From NCBI RefSeq assembly GCF_005484965.1, contig NZ_CP034036.1:434001-498000 (forward strand): a stretch of DNA of 64,000 nt, read 5' to 3'. Position numbers and translations under genes: made by a program. Source of the DNA: Brenneria nigrifluens DSM 30175 = ATCC 13028. Its GTDB lineage: Bacteria; Pseudomonadota; Gammaproteobacteria; Enterobacterales; Enterobacteriaceae. Positions 1 through 9,158 of the stretch are shown in pieces (within the stretch, counting starts at the first letter, position 1; every line of letters begins with the position of its first letter). Below the pieces are notes generated by a model that was not told the origin of the DNA, ran no database searches, and worked only from the letters and a program-made list of their open reading frames with translations.

Positions 1-37
1 GGATGGCGTCGCCGGAATTTTCGGTGTTTTTCATCAT
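1..37 (-). CDS. hslR: Hsp15 ribosome-associated heat shock protein, N-terminal start only (partial)
   Basis: Only the first codons are inside the window; the gene runs off the left edge. The minus strand reads an ATG at 37 (a second ATG at 34) followed by Lys-Asn-Thr-Glu-Asn-Ser-Gly-Asp-Ala-Ile. An AGGAGAA ribosome binding site lies inside the last codons of yrfG (41-47), and the yrfG stop overlaps the first ATG by one base, so the two are translationally coupled. The identity is inferred from the conserved enterobacterial order igaA-yrfG-hslR-hslO, not from protein sequence. Hsp15 binds stalled 50S subunits carrying nascent chains. The spacing from the ribosome binding site fits the ATG at 34 slightly better. 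Confidence 0.55.
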   Translation of the reverse strand, partial: MMKNTENSGDAI

Positions 38-726
38 CAATTCTCCTGATTAACCGACCGATGCAACGCCGGCAACAGCCGGAGATAGTCATTCATTGAC
101 GGGTGCTGGCGGAATGCTTTTTCCTGCTGGCCGGAATCAGGATTACTGACGCCCAGACAATAGCGTATGCCGAAATTTTTGGCGGCGTCCAGAATCGGTT
201 CGCTATCATCGATAAACAGCGTGCGGGCGGGATCGAATCCCGTTTGGCGCTGCACGGCCCGCCATAACAGCGGATCCTCTTTCGGATACCCATAAGTATG
301 GGTGGAAAGCAATAAATCAAGGTGCCGGTCTAATCCGGTATGGGCGATTTTCACCGCCAGGCTGTGCGGGTGGGCGTTGGTCAGCAGAATGGTTCGTTTG
401 CCGCCGTCGCGCAGGGCGGCCAGAAACGGCGCGCTGTCTTCACGCAGCCGGGCGCGCTCGCCGATATCCGTGGTCATCTGGTAAATATCCAGATCCAGTT
501 TTGCGCTCCAGTAATCGAGGCAGTACCAGTTGAGCGTGTGCTGCACCGCCCGGTACTCCGCCGCAATAAGTCGCTGGGCCTGTTCAAGGCTGATGCCGCG
601 TTTATCGCTGAGCGACTGCGGCACCAATTGCAGCCAGAAGTAGTTATCAAAAGCCAGATCCAGCAGCGTGCCGTCCATATCCAAGAGAACGGTGTCGATT
701 TCATGCCAGTTAAAACGGGGGCTCAT
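37..726 (-). CDS. yrfG: GMP/IMP nucleotidase YrfG, HAD superfamily
   Basis: A 229-residue cytosolic HAD-family phosphatase. HAD motif I (LLDMDGTLLDLAFD, about residues 14-27) supplies the nucleophile Asp16 and Asp18. Motif II (ILLTNAHP), the motif III lysine (YPKEDP) and motif IV (LFIDDSEPILDAA) follow in order. Length and motifs fit E. coli YrfG, which dephosphorylates GMP and IMP. An open frame continues 30 codons upstream to 816, but the ATG at 726 gives the family N-terminus (MSPRFNWHEID) and is preferred. It lies 108 bp after igaA and overlaps hslR by one base, as in E. coli, so co-transcription with its neighbours is likely. Nothing odd is seen. Confidence 0.92.
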   Translation of the reverse strand: MSPRFNWHEIDTVLLDMDGTLLDLAFDNYFWLQLVPQSLSDKRGISLEQAQRLIAAEYRAVQHTLNWYCLDYWSAKLDLDIYQMTTDIGERARLREDSAPFLAALRDGGKRTILLTNAHPHSLAVKIAHTGLDRHLDLLLSTHTYGYPKEDPLLWRAVQRQTGFDPARTLFIDDSEPILDAAKNFGIRYCLGVSNPDSGQQEKAFRQHPSMNDYLRLLPALHRSVNQEN

Positions 727-834
727 AGGTACTCCAGATACAGAACGCAGCCGGACAAGACAGGCGGCTTTGGGTGAGCGGATAAATACGGCGGCGCGGT
801 CAGAATAACATAACAATGCGCTGTTTCACGATTA

Positions 835-2976
835 TCAGAAGCGGCGCGTGCCGTTGTCCGTCAGGAATGCCGGGGAGCCGCCGCCAAAACGTGTGGCGTA
901 ATAGCGCTGAATATGGGTTATCCGCTGTTTGCTCTTGCGTATTTTTATCGTCAGCAGAGCGGCGTTGGTAATCAGCATGGCGGATAAGAGCAGTAACAGC
1001 AGGCAACTGCCAAGATAACGCCACAGGGTAATCACGTCCGGTTCGCTGTGCAGGCTGATATGCTGAGTGCCGTTGGCGTCTTTACTGAGGTGGGTGATGA
1101 CGCCCGAGGCGTTAAACGGCGTGTGCAGCAGCGTGGATGATAACCGCTGCAGTTCCTGCCATTGATCCGCAGGCCGGTATTCATTCAGCGGCATGGGCGG
1201 CAAAGGGTGGCCGACGAGCTGACGCCCTTCGTCGCTGCGAATTAAAAAGCCGCCGGGAGGAGGACTATTGAGTAAATCCGCGGCGTGGTTGATTTCCTGA
1301 TAGAAGAAAAAGTCGGTGGCGCTGTTGACGATGGATTCCAGCGCTTCGGCGCTTACCGGGCGCAACAGCACGTTCATGCCTCTGAGCGATCCTGAAGAGG
1401 CGCGTTTTACCAACTCGTCCCAGCTTTTCACGTTGCCCAGATTGACCAGGGCGTTTTTCAGCCGGATACAGTCGCCTTCCCGTTCACAAAGAGCCTGGGT
1501 TTTCAACACGATTTCAGAGAAATTATTCAGCAGGATCATCCCTGATTTCTGAATGGCGGAAGCCAGCTGCGAGTTAACCCTCCCCTCTTTATCGGTTTGC
1601 GGGTGCAGCTGGTTGTTCACCGCTTTCAGCAATGCCGAGGTTTTTTCAATGATATCGGATTCCGGCAAGGGTAAAGGGTCCGCCTTATTCCAGTAAATCG
1701 CCGAGCAGTCAAAAGGGGCATAGGCGGAGACGTAGTAGCCCGCGGGATAAACCCGGGTCGGGACATAACACATCCCGGTGCCTTGCACCTGCAGCGTATC
1801 GCCAATTTTTAGCGCTATCTTTTCCAACTCGTCAACCTGGGCGACCTGAATATTTTGTGCGCCCTGTAGCCAGGCCATGCTGAGCTTTAACGGCAGCCCA
1901 AGCGGGACGTAGGTCAATAGAAAAATCAGGCAGAGCAGCGAACCCGCCGCCAATAGCAGATTTTTCCCCCAGCGTTGCAGGGGAAAGTTTTTGACTTCTT
2001 CATGTAGCGAAAGATGCTCGCCCTGACGGATAACCTGTCGATTAAGATAGATATCCACATCCGTTTTTCTTCCCAAATCATGGGTGATATAGGGCTGCCA
2101 GTGGGGTGGATAGATAAGATCGATATTCCCCAAGGAGACGTTGCTGAGCTGCCCCTGGTTGGATTCGCCAAAAAGACCGAGACCTTGCGGCGTGCCGTGG
2201 AGGCAATGAACATCGCGCAGTTCCTGCTCCGAGGGGGAGCGGAAAAGCTGCCAGATGCTCCAACCGGCGAGCAGCACCGCCGTGCCGGTCAGCCAGGGAA
2301 GCAGCGCGATCGGGCTGTTGAGACTGATTAACAGCAGCAGGAATGCCAAACACAGAACGGCGGCTTCTTTCAGCCCCGCCGAGTGATGTATGGCATGCTC
2401 TTCTCTGGTTTCCTTACGAATGGTCACCAGCTCGGCGTGTTCATGTTCTTCATGATGGATGGCGGCATTGGGCGGTGGAATTTCCGGGGCGGAACTCGTC
2501 TGACGGTTGTCGATGCACTCCACTAATGAGTGCCCGTTAAGGGAAATAACCAGCGGAATCGAGCGGGTCTTAATCAACTCAACGGTATTGTTTTCAGTAA
2601 TATACTGTTCCCAGCAAGGGGGCAGGTGAATCTCCTGCGTATCAATATAGTATCGCCACTTATGCTGCGAGTCAGTGCTCAGGCCGTAACGCGTAATGGT
2701 ATGAGTCAGCGGATATACCCGACTGCTTTGCAGTGAACGGGGTAGTCTGAGGGAGGGCGTAGGGGGGGCGAGCGGCGTTGTTTTCTGACGGTTCTCCTGA
2801 GCAAGGTAGTGCTCAACGGCGATGCGCTCTTCCGCGGTCAGTTGACGAAGCGACGATTGTTTCACCGGTAAGGGTTTGACGAAAGGCAGACACCGGCGCA
2901 TACGGTAGTCAATGATACTTCCGACAGCGATCAGACAGGCGAGCAATATAGCCAATAGGATAAATATTGTGCTCAT
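835..2976 (-). CDS. igaA: IgaA inner-membrane inhibitor of the Rcs phosphorelay
   Basis: A 713-residue polytopic inner-membrane protein, the usual length for IgaA (YrfF/MucM). It restrains the Rcs phosphorelay by contacting RcsD and is released by the outer-membrane sensor RcsF. Visible parts are an N-terminal membrane helix (about 3-21), a cytoplasmic region, two helices (about 205-246), a second cytoplasmic region, a helix (about 336-358), a large periplasmic domain with four cysteines (about 403, 424, 497, 503) matching the conserved disulfide cysteines of the family, and a last helix (about 655-678). The start ATG at 2976 opens directly with the first helix. In E. coli and Salmonella this gene is essential unless Rcs is inactive. 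Divergent from nudE. Confidence 0.95.
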   Translation of the reverse strand: MSTIFILLAILLACLIAVGSIIDYRMRRCLPFVKPLPVKQSSLRQLTAEERIAVEHYLAQENRQKTTPLAPPTPSLRLPRSLQSSRVYPLTHTITRYGLSTDSQHKWRYYIDTQEIHLPPCWEQYITENNTVELIKTRSIPLVISLNGHSLVECIDNRQTSSAPEIPPPNAAIHHEEHEHAELVTIRKETREEHAIHHSAGLKEAAVLCLAFLLLLISLNSPIALLPWLTGTAVLLAGWSIWQLFRSPSEQELRDVHCLHGTPQGLGLFGESNQGQLSNVSLGNIDLIYPPHWQPYITHDLGRKTDVDIYLNRQVIRQGEHLSLHEEVKNFPLQRWGKNLLLAAGSLLCLIFLLTYVPLGLPLKLSMAWLQGAQNIQVAQVDELEKIALKIGDTLQVQGTGMCYVPTRVYPAGYYVSAYAPFDCSAIYWNKADPLPLPESDIIEKTSALLKAVNNQLHPQTDKEGRVNSQLASAIQKSGMILLNNFSEIVLKTQALCEREGDCIRLKNALVNLGNVKSWDELVKRASSGSLRGMNVLLRPVSAEALESIVNSATDFFFYQEINHAADLLNSPPPGGFLIRSDEGRQLVGHPLPPMPLNEYRPADQWQELQRLSSTLLHTPFNASGVITHLSKDANGTQHISLHSEPDVITLWRYLGSCLLLLLLSAMLITNAALLTIKIRKSKQRITHIQRYYATRFGGGSPAFLTDNGTRRF

Positions 2977-3422
2977 GTCATCTTCATCCCAACGTGACCT
3001 ACTCCTTGTTTTGTCGAATTTTAATCAACTTACCCAATCGATAATAACCCGTACGGCTTGGTCTTATAAGATTAATAGCTAACAATAACGGTGGTTATCC
3101 GCGTAAGGAAGCAATGGTAACAATCGGCAAGAGTGCCTGAAATGAGGATAATCCTATTTTTGGGCAAGTCATTGACTTTTTATTTTTATGACGGGCCGTC
3201 GCCTGCGGTAATGTGTGTCTTATGTTATAAAAAAGTAAATTCATAATCGTGACTGTTGCAGCGAAGGCTACTGTTAACGCACAATGTGAGCAACATCAAA
3301 AAGAATATTAACGATCGCTTTTCATTCCGCGATACACCGGCATCTAGGGTAAGGGTAAATATGACCGAGCATTCGGGCTGGGCTAAGTGTCGTTGTGGTC
3401 GTAATTTCTCTATGGGGCCATT
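2977..3422. promoter_or_regulatory. igaA-nudE divergent intergenic region
   Basis: 446 bp between two divergently read genes, so it must hold both promoters. It is AT-rich in the middle (about 3160-3240). I could not choose a convincing sigma-70 promoter for either side. A short reading frame with its own possible ribosome binding site overlaps the nudE start and is listed separately. The long minus-strand frame across 3225-3827 is antisense to nudE and is not considered a gene. Confidence 0.4.
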
Positions 3423-3426
3423 ATGA
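3361..3426 (+). CDS. Candidate 21-residue upstream peptide coupled to nudE
   Basis: An ATG at 3361 opens a 21-codon frame (MTEHSGWAKC, then a CRCG cluster, ending MGPL). Its TGA at 3424-3426 overlaps the nudE ATG at 3423 in the ATGA manner typical of coupled genes. An AAGGG sequence about six bases upstream could serve as ribosome binding site. The nudE start itself has only a GGGG stretch, so coupled re-initiation is plausible. No homologue is recognised, and a chance frame is quite possible. Confidence 0.3.
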   Translation: MTEHSGWAKCRCGRNFSMGPL

Positions 3427-3980
3427 GTCATAACCTGCAGAAACCTAAAATCCTCAAGGTAGAAACGGTTGCCTGTTCGCGCTTGTTCAACGTCGAATCC
3501 ATCGATCTGGAGTTCAGTAACGGCGCCCGCCGGGTTTATGAGCGCATGCGTCCGACCGGGCGGGAGGCGGTGATGATCGTGCCGATCATTGATGATGAAC
3601 TGCTGCTTATCCGCGAGTACGCGGTCGGTATCGAACAATATGAGCTTGGCTTTCCCAAAGGGTTGATCGACCCCGGCGAGACGGTATTTGAAGCCGCCAA
3701 CCGCGAGCTGATGGAGGAGGCGGGATTTGGCGCACGGCAGATGGATCTGTTGGCCACCTTGACGATGGCGCCCTCCTACTTTTCCAGCCAGATGAATATC
3801 GTGGTGGCGCGCGGGCTGTATCCGCAAAGCCGTGAGGGCGATGAGCCGGAGCCGATGCCGAAAGTGCGCTGGCCGCTGAGCGATATGATGACGCTGCTGC
3901 AGGAGCCGGATTTCCGCGAAGCGCGTAACGTCAGCGCGCTATTTCTGACTCAGCATTGGCTGAGCCGCGCGGCGCGCTGA
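3423..3980 (+). CDS. nudE: ADP-compounds hydrolase NudE (Nudix)
   Basis: 185 residues, cytosolic. The Nudix box GX5EX7REUXEEXGU is perfect at residues 80-102 (GLIDPGE, then RELMEEAGF), giving the Mg-binding glutamates. The family member in E. coli hydrolyses ADP-ribose, Ap3A and NADH. The start ATG at 3423 matches the family N-terminus (MSHNLQKPKIL). It sits between igaA and mrcA exactly as in E. coli, is transcribed towards mrcA, and is closed by the hairpin at 3997-4023. Confidence 0.95.
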   Translation: MSHNLQKPKILKVETVACSRLFNVESIDLEFSNGARRVYERMRPTGREAVMIVPIIDDELLLIREYAVGIEQYELGFPKGLIDPGETVFEAANRELMEEAGFGARQMDLLATLTMAPSYFSSQMNIVVARGLYPQSREGDEPEPMPKVRWPLSDMMTLLQEPDFREARNVSALFLTQHWLSRAAR

Positions 3981-3996
3981 TGCGCGTGAGAGAAAC

Positions 3997-4023
3997 AAAA
4001 GGCGCCGATTTTGGCGCCTTTTG
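3997..4023. terminator. Bidirectional terminator between nudE and mrcA
   Basis: Inverted repeat GGCGCC (4001-4006) and GGCGCC (4013-4018), flanked by A-rich sequence on the left and T-rich sequence on the right, so it reads as stem plus U-tract on both strands. Placed between two convergent genes. Confidence 0.85.
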
Positions 4024-4047
4024 CGTATTCATAACCCGATAGCGCTA

Positions 4048-6606
4048 TCAGAACAGCTCTTCGCTTTGCCCGTTATCCATCAATGTGGTGCCGGCTTCAT
4101 GCACTTCGTACTCGGTCGGCTGCGTGCCTTCGATAAAGTATTCGGAACGGCTGTTGCCGCCGCCGTTGGAGAGCTTGCCGCTGCTGCGGTCGATAGTCAC
4201 GCTGACTATGCCGGGCGGCGGCGTCAGCGGCTGTTCGGGAACGCCGTCCAGCGCGGCCTTCATAAACTCATCCCAGGCCGGCTGTGCGGATTTCGCGCCG
4301 CCTTCGTAGCCTGAAATCTGGTCCTTGATGACGCCGGAGGCGCTGCTGGCGCCCAGCGTCCGCCGATGATCGTCAAAGCCGATCCACACAGAGGTGACAA
4401 AGTTAGGGCCATAGCCCGAGAACCAGGCGTCTTTAGAACTGTTGGTGGTGCCGGTTTTACCGCCGATATCACGGCGTTTCAATTCGCGGCCCGCGCGCCA
4501 GCCCGTTCCCATCCAGCCCGGTTCCCCGAAGACGTTGCTGTTAAGCGCATCTTTAATCAGGAAGGCGAGCGGGGTGCTGATAACGTGCGGCGCATAAGGC
4601 TGAGCGGTGCTTTGCTGCGCCTCCGCGGGCGTAACCGGTTCCAACTGCGGCATGGGCAGCACGCCCTGCGGCGCATTTTCCCGCGAGGTGGCGACGTCTT
4701 CCGTATTGTTGACGGCCAGCACCGGCGAGCGCCGGGTTTCACCGTACACCAGCGGCAGATTGCAGGTATCGCACACCACTTTAGGGGTGGCGGTAAAGAC
4801 GGTGCCGCCGGCCTCGCTCTCTATTCTGGTAATAAAATAGGGATCGACCAGATAGCCGCCGTTGGACATCACCGCGTAACCGCGCACAACCTGCAGCGGC
4901 GTAAAGGACGCGGCGCCCAGCGCCAGCGATTCGGTATGCACGATGTTCTGTTCCGGGAAGCCGAAACGCCGCATATATTCGGCGGCATAGTCCACGCCCA
5001 TGGCGCGCATGGCGCGCACCATCACCACGTTTTTGGATTGCCCCAGCCCCTGGCGCAAACGGATCGGGCCGTCATAGGTGGCCGGCGAGTTTTTCGGCCG
5101 CCAGTCCGAACCGGCGCCGGCGTCCCAACGGGTAATGGGGACGTCATTGAGGATGGTGGCCAGCGTCAGGCCTTTATCCATGGCCGCCGTATACAGAAAC
5201 GGCTTGATGTTGGAGCCAATCTGGCGCAACGCCTGGGTGGCGCGGTTAAACTTGCTGTGGTTGAAGTCGAAACCGCCCACCAGCGCTTCGATGGCGCCGT
5301 TATTCGGATTCATCGACACCAGCGCCGAATTGACGTTCGGCACCTGGGCGAGCCACCAGTCGTTTTCCACCTGACGCACCCACACCTGCTGACCGGCCTG
5401 AACCACGTCGGTGACCCGTTTGGGCGTCTGGCCCTGCTGAGTATCGGAGCGATAGGGCCGCGCCCAGCGCATACCGGCCATCGGCAGGGAAATATTGCTG
5501 CCGTCGGCCATCATCGCAACCGCCTGATCGGCGCTGGCGCCGGTAATGACAGCCGGAAACAGCGGCCCGTAGACCGGCAGGGTTTTCAGCGAGGCGACGA
5601 TTTTGTCGCGATCCCACGCGCCTTCGCCCACTTTCCACAATACGTCGGCGGGACCGCGATAGCCGTGGCGCATATCGTACGCCAGCACGTTGTTGCGCAG
5701 GGCGTCCTGGGCGGCCAACTGCAGTTTGCGGGTGATGGTGGTATAGACCTTATAACCGTCGTTATAGGCATCGTCGCCGTAACGCTTGATCATTTCCTGA
5801 CGCACCATTTCCGCCACATAGGGCGCGGAAAACGCAATGCGCGGCGCATGGTAGTCGGCCACCAGCTTTTCACCGCGCGCGGCGTCATATTGCGCCTGGG
5901 TGATGTAGTTCTCATCCCGCATCCGCGCCAGAACCACGTTGCGCCGGGCGATCGCGCGGTCATAGGAGTAGAGCGGGTTAAAGGTGGAAGGGGCCTTCGG
6001 CAAACCGGCGATCATCGCCATTTCGCTCAGCGTAAGCTGATCGACCGGGCGGCCGAAATAGACATGGGCGGCCGCCCCGACGCCGTAAGAGCGATAGCCG
6101 AGATAGATCTTGTTCAGATAGAGCTCGAGAATTTCATCTTTGGTCAGCAGTTGCTCAATGCGGATAGCCAGAAAGACCTCTTTGATTTTACGGATCAGGG
6201 TGCGTTCCGGGCTAAGGAAAAAGTTTCTGGCAAGCTGTTGCGTAATGGTGCTGGCGCCCTGCGAGGCGTGACCGGAGGTTAACGCAATAGACGCGGCGCG
6301 GATAATTCCCACCGGATCGACGCCGTGGTGCTCATAAAAGCGGCTGTCTTCGGTGGCGATAAACGCATGCACCAGCACCGGGGGAATTTGATCCAGTTTC
6401 AACGGGATGCGGCGATGTTCGCCAAATTGCGCGATCAGTTCGCCATCGGCGCTGTATACCTGCATCGGCGTTTGCAGCCGAATGTCTTTCAGCGTGGCGA
6501 CATCGGGCAACTGGGGTTCGATATAGCGGTACAGACCATATATCGAGGCGGCTCCCAGCAGGATGCAAGTCACTGCAAGGATAAATAGATACTTTACGAA
6601 CTTCAC
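4048..6606 (-). CDS. mrcA: Penicillin-binding protein 1A, bifunctional murein synthase
   Basis: 852 residues, class A PBP anchored in the inner membrane by one helix (about 5-26). It polymerises glycan strands and cross-links peptides in the periplasm. The GT51 domain shows the catalytic Glu86 (ATEDSRFYEHHG) and the QGASTITQQ motif; the transpeptidase shows Ser465-x-x-Lys (SNIK), SKN at about 524 and KTG at about 717. Length is that of E. coli PBP1A (850). The start is GTG at 6604-6606, chosen because it gives the family N-terminus MKFVKYL. Divergent from hofM across 110 bp, convergent with nudE. Confidence 0.97.
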   Translation of the reverse strand: MKFVKYLFILAVTCILLGAASIYGLYRYIEPQLPDVATLKDIRLQTPMQVYSADGELIAQFGEHRRIPLKLDQIPPVLVHAFIATEDSRFYEHHGVDPVGIIRAASIALTSGHASQGASTITQQLARNFFLSPERTLIRKIKEVFLAIRIEQLLTKDEILELYLNKIYLGYRSYGVGAAAHVYFGRPVDQLTLSEMAMIAGLPKAPSTFNPLYSYDRAIARRNVVLARMRDENYITQAQYDAARGEKLVADYHAPRIAFSAPYVAEMVRQEMIKRYGDDAYNDGYKVYTTITRKLQLAAQDALRNNVLAYDMRHGYRGPADVLWKVGEGAWDRDKIVASLKTLPVYGPLFPAVITGASADQAVAMMADGSNISLPMAGMRWARPYRSDTQQGQTPKRVTDVVQAGQQVWVRQVENDWWLAQVPNVNSALVSMNPNNGAIEALVGGFDFNHSKFNRATQALRQIGSNIKPFLYTAAMDKGLTLATILNDVPITRWDAGAGSDWRPKNSPATYDGPIRLRQGLGQSKNVVMVRAMRAMGVDYAAEYMRRFGFPEQNIVHTESLALGAASFTPLQVVRGYAVMSNGGYLVDPYFITRIESEAGGTVFTATPKVVCDTCNLPLVYGETRRSPVLAVNNTEDVATSRENAPQGVLPMPQLEPVTPAEAQQSTAQPYAPHVISTPLAFLIKDALNSNVFGEPGWMGTGWRAGRELKRRDIGGKTGTTNSSKDAWFSGYGPNFVTSVWIGFDDHRRTLGASSASGVIKDQISGYEGGAKSAQPAWDEFMKAALDGVPEQPLTPPPGIVSVTIDRSSGKLSNGGGNSRSEYFIEGTQPTEYEVHEAGTTLMDNGQSEELF

Positions 6607-6716
6607 CTGAGATTTTCCATTCAGTAGCGTTTGGACAGTTTATAAACAATCGCGCGCTAGTATAAAGGTAAGCCTGTTCCGTGGATACGTTCTTTGATAA
6701 GGAAATTGGGTTGAAC

Positions 6717-7568
6717 ATGGCTTATCACATCTGGCGGGTTGGATTAGATATACAAAACGGGTTTATGCGCGCGCTGGCGGTTCAGCGTCGTCGCCACGGC
6801 TGGCAGCTGCGCTGCTGGTGGCAGTTTCCGCTGCCGGACGACACGTTGCGCGCGGGTAGTCTACACCATACCGCGGCGCTTTGTGAGACCTTACTGCAAT
6901 GGCGCAGACTATTGCCCCGCCATATTTCACTGCGGGTGGGGTTTCCCGCGCAGCGGGTATTGCAGCAGTATTTGCCGGCGCCGGACAGCCGGTTACAGGA
7001 GCCGGAGCGCAACGAATACATACAGGCCATGGCCGCACGCAAGCTGCCGGTGAGCAGTGATTTATTGTCGATAGACTATCGGCAGGATCCCCATACGCCG
7101 GGTTCCTTACTGATTACCGCCGCGCGGCGGCCTGAGTTGCACAGCTGGCTTGAATGTCTGCGCACGGCGGATTTGCATCCCGACGTCGTCGAGGTTTCAA
7201 CCTGCGCCATTCGCTGTATGGCGCGGTCGGCGGGGCTGGAGCATCGCCTTCTATTGCTGCATCGGCTGGCGGACGGTTGGCTATGGATATCGCCGCTGAG
7301 CGATGCCTTTCAATTCGGCGTAATACATCCCGATGAATTGCTCCCTGACGGGGATATTTTTTCGTTGGTAAGTACCCGCTATCCTAAAGCGTCGCATGAT
7401 GCGGTCTATTACAGCAGCACATTGCCGGAATTAGCCGGCAACCGTCCGGACGTGCTGATTCCCTGGTCTCCGTTGGCCGCCTTTGACCAGATGCAACCGC
7501 CGTTACCTGATTTTCCGCCGGCATTCGTTATCGCCGGCGGGTTGGCTTTGCGCCCTGAGGATAGCTGA
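6717..7568 (+). CDS. hofM: HofM, PilM-like type IV pilus/DNA-uptake assembly protein
   Basis: 283 residues, slightly longer than the E. coli protein. It resembles PilM, the actin-like cytoplasmic protein that docks with PilN at the inner membrane of type IV pilus machines. In E. coli the hof (com-like) genes are needed to use DNA as nutrient. The ATG at 6717 (MAYHIWRVGLDIQ) matches the family start; an upstream ATG at 6681 lies in the mrcA-hofM spacer and is not preferred. First gene of hofMNOPQ, with hofN two bases downstream. Sequence similarity within this family is low, so the call rests mainly on operon position and overall form. Confidence 0.85.
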   Translation: MAYHIWRVGLDIQNGFMRALAVQRRRHGWQLRCWWQFPLPDDTLRAGSLHHTAALCETLLQWRRLLPRHISLRVGFPAQRVLQQYLPAPDSRLQEPERNEYIQAMAARKLPVSSDLLSIDYRQDPHTPGSLLITAARRPELHSWLECLRTADLHPDVVEVSTCAIRCMARSAGLEHRLLLLHRLADGWLWISPLSDAFQFGVIHPDELLPDGDIFSLVSTRYPKASHDAVYYSSTLPELAGNRPDVLIPWSPLAAFDQMQPPLPDFPPAFVIAGGLALRPEDS

Positions 7569-7570
7569 AC

Positions 7571-8140
7571 ATGGTGCTGGTAAATCTTCTGCCCTGGCGG
7601 AAACGGCGCTTGCGCCGCCGGGCGCGCAACTGGCTGATGCTATTGCTGCTGCAGCTGGCGTTGATCGCGCTAACGCTCGGCGGGTGCTACCGGGTCTGGC
7701 AGCAGCAGCGCCTGATGTTGCAGCATCAGCTGAGCGATATGTCGGCGCAGCAGCGGCAATTAACGGCGCAGTACCGGCAAACCCGCCAGACGTGGAATAG
7801 GCTGCGGGATTATCAGGCGCAGCGCGACGCCGATGCCGCCGGAACGCGGCATAACCAGCGCTATCTGAAGCTGCTGGAACAGATGGCATCGATGATGCCC
7901 CGGCGTCTCTGGCTGACCGATGTCGTCGATCGAGGCGAACGCCTGGTGATCTCCGGGCTGAGCGAAAGCTATGGCGATATCGTCGATTTAAACCGTTCGC
8001 TGGGGCGTCATCCGGCATTGGGGCGGGTACGGGTTCTGCAGGCGTCAAGGCAGCAGAGCGAGCGTTCGCTACTGCGTTTTTCCCTACAGGCGGATTGGGC
8101 GCCCGTCGACCTCTGGCGCGACGGGAGGAGCGATGACTGA
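7571..8140 (+). CDS. hofN: HofN, PilN-like inner-membrane protein
   Basis: 189 residues. It starts with the PilN hallmark NLLPWR and a basic cytoplasmic stretch, then a single membrane helix (about 21-41) and a periplasmic coiled region rich in Gln. PilN bridges cytoplasmic PilM and periplasmic PilO in type IV pilus assembly. The gene begins two bases after hofM and overlaps hofO by eight bases. Confidence 0.85.
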   Translation: MVLVNLLPWRKRRLRRRARNWLMLLLLQLALIALTLGGCYRVWQQQRLMLQHQLSDMSAQQRQLTAQYRQTRQTWNRLRDYQAQRDADAAGTRHNQRYLKLLEQMASMMPRRLWLTDVVDRGERLVISGLSESYGDIVDLNRSLGRHPALGRVRVLQASRQQSERSLLRFSLQADWAPVDLWRDGRSDD

Positions 8141-8693
8141 TTCGATGCCCGGCTGGGCCGCCTGGGTCAGTAAACCGCGGTGGGTATTGGCGGCGGCGCA
8201 GGTTATCCCGCTGCTTGCCTTCGCCCTGCCGGTGGCGAGGTGGGCGCTGTGGGAAGAGCAACGGCAAATGGCCGATATCGAACGGCAGCTTGCGCAGCAA
8301 ACTCTGGCGGTACGGCATATCCGACAAGAGTTGGCGACGATGCCGGCGCTGCCCGCCATGCAAACGCAACTGGCCGCATGGCAGGCGGAACAGCGCTTAT
8401 TCCCGGCCGATATGCCGGCGCAGCTGGTCGCCGCGCCGCTGTCGCAGTCCGGCGCCGTGCTGCTTTCCTTGCAGCCGGCGCAGTCGCCAGAGCGGGATTC
8501 CGCCGATCGGGCGGTGTGGTTGTTAACGTTTCGCGCCGATTATCGCGGCGTTTTGCAGGTGCTGCGTCAATTTATCGCGCTACCCCATGTGCTACGCATT
8601 GAACAACTGACCATGAAGTCCGCGCAGGGAGGGCTGCATATTGAAATGACATTAATGAAACCGCAGGCTGAGCGGAGGGACGGCGTTGAATAG
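8133..8693 (+). CDS. hofO: HofO, PilO-like inner-membrane protein
   Basis: 186 residues (longer than E. coli HofO), one membrane helix (about 17-38) followed by a heptad-like stretch and a periplasmic domain, the architecture of PilO, which pairs with PilN. The start ATG at 8133 overlaps the end of hofN and the stop overlaps the start of hofP, so the operon is tightly coupled. Confidence 0.82.
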   Translation: MTDSMPGWAAWVSKPRWVLAAAQVIPLLAFALPVARWALWEEQRQMADIERQLAQQTLAVRHIRQELATMPALPAMQTQLAAWQAEQRLFPADMPAQLVAAPLSQSGAVLLSLQPAQSPERDSADRAVWLLTFRADYRGVLQVLRQFIALPHVLRIEQLTMKSAQGGLHIEMTLMKPQAERRDGVE

Positions 8694-9129
8694 CATCGCC
8701 GGGGGAACCTTTGCGGCGCTGGTTGTTATCACCCTGTGGCGCGCCGTGCCGGGAGAGGCTGCGGCCGTCGATCGCGATCCCTTTCATCCGCTTTCGGCGG
8801 AACGCTGTACCCGGATGGAGGCACTGCAACAGTGGCGGCTAAAAGGTGTTATTGGTTCAGGCGAACGATGGGTAGGATGGTTAGTCCGCTCGGAAAGCCA
8901 ATGGCAGAGAGTCGTGCCGGACGGGGTGCTCCCGCCGGGCGACTGGCGGGTCAGCCGCCTGGATAAGTCGGGCGCCGCGCTGACGGCGATCGATGACGCC
9001 GGACGCTGCGACGGATCGCCGGCGGAGGTTTCCCTGGCGTCGCCTTTCGTTATTCCGCGGGCGGCGGCCTCGGCCGCGCCGACCGTGCCGTTACGCCCAG
9101 GCGCGGCAATGGAAAATGAAAAGCGATAA
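8686..9129 (+). CDS. hofP: HofP, PilP-like periplasmic protein
   Basis: 147 residues. A hydrophobic N-terminus is followed by the RDPFHP motif at about residue 30 that marks PilP-type proteins, which link the PilN/PilO platform to the secretin. The start is TTG at 8686 with a GGAGGGA ribosome binding site five bases upstream and an overlap with hofO. No lipobox cysteine is evident, so it is probably held by its N-terminal helix. Confidence 0.8.
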   Translation: MNSIAGGTFAALVVITLWRAVPGEAAAVDRDPFHPLSAERCTRMEALQQWRLKGVIGSGERWVGWLVRSESQWQRVVPDGVLPPGDWRVSRLDKSGAALTAIDDAGRCDGSPAEVSLASPFVIPRAAASAAPTVPLRPGAAMENEKR

Positions 9130-9158
9130 ATCGACGGCCCTTTGAGACAAGGAATGTT

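Noticed and set aside
3225..3827. 200-residue minus-strand frame over the nudE 5' region
   Set aside because: It is antisense to the Nudix coding region and has no recognisable domain.
4366..6282. 638-residue open frame antisense to mrcA
   Set aside because: It mirrors the codon pattern of mrcA, is rich in His, Gly and Arg as expected for an antisense shadow in GC-rich DNA, and has no family features.
7503..8369. 288-residue minus-strand frame across hofM-hofO
   Set aside because: Arg/Pro/Ala-rich shadow with no motif; the sense strand holds overlapping hof genes with family hallmarks.
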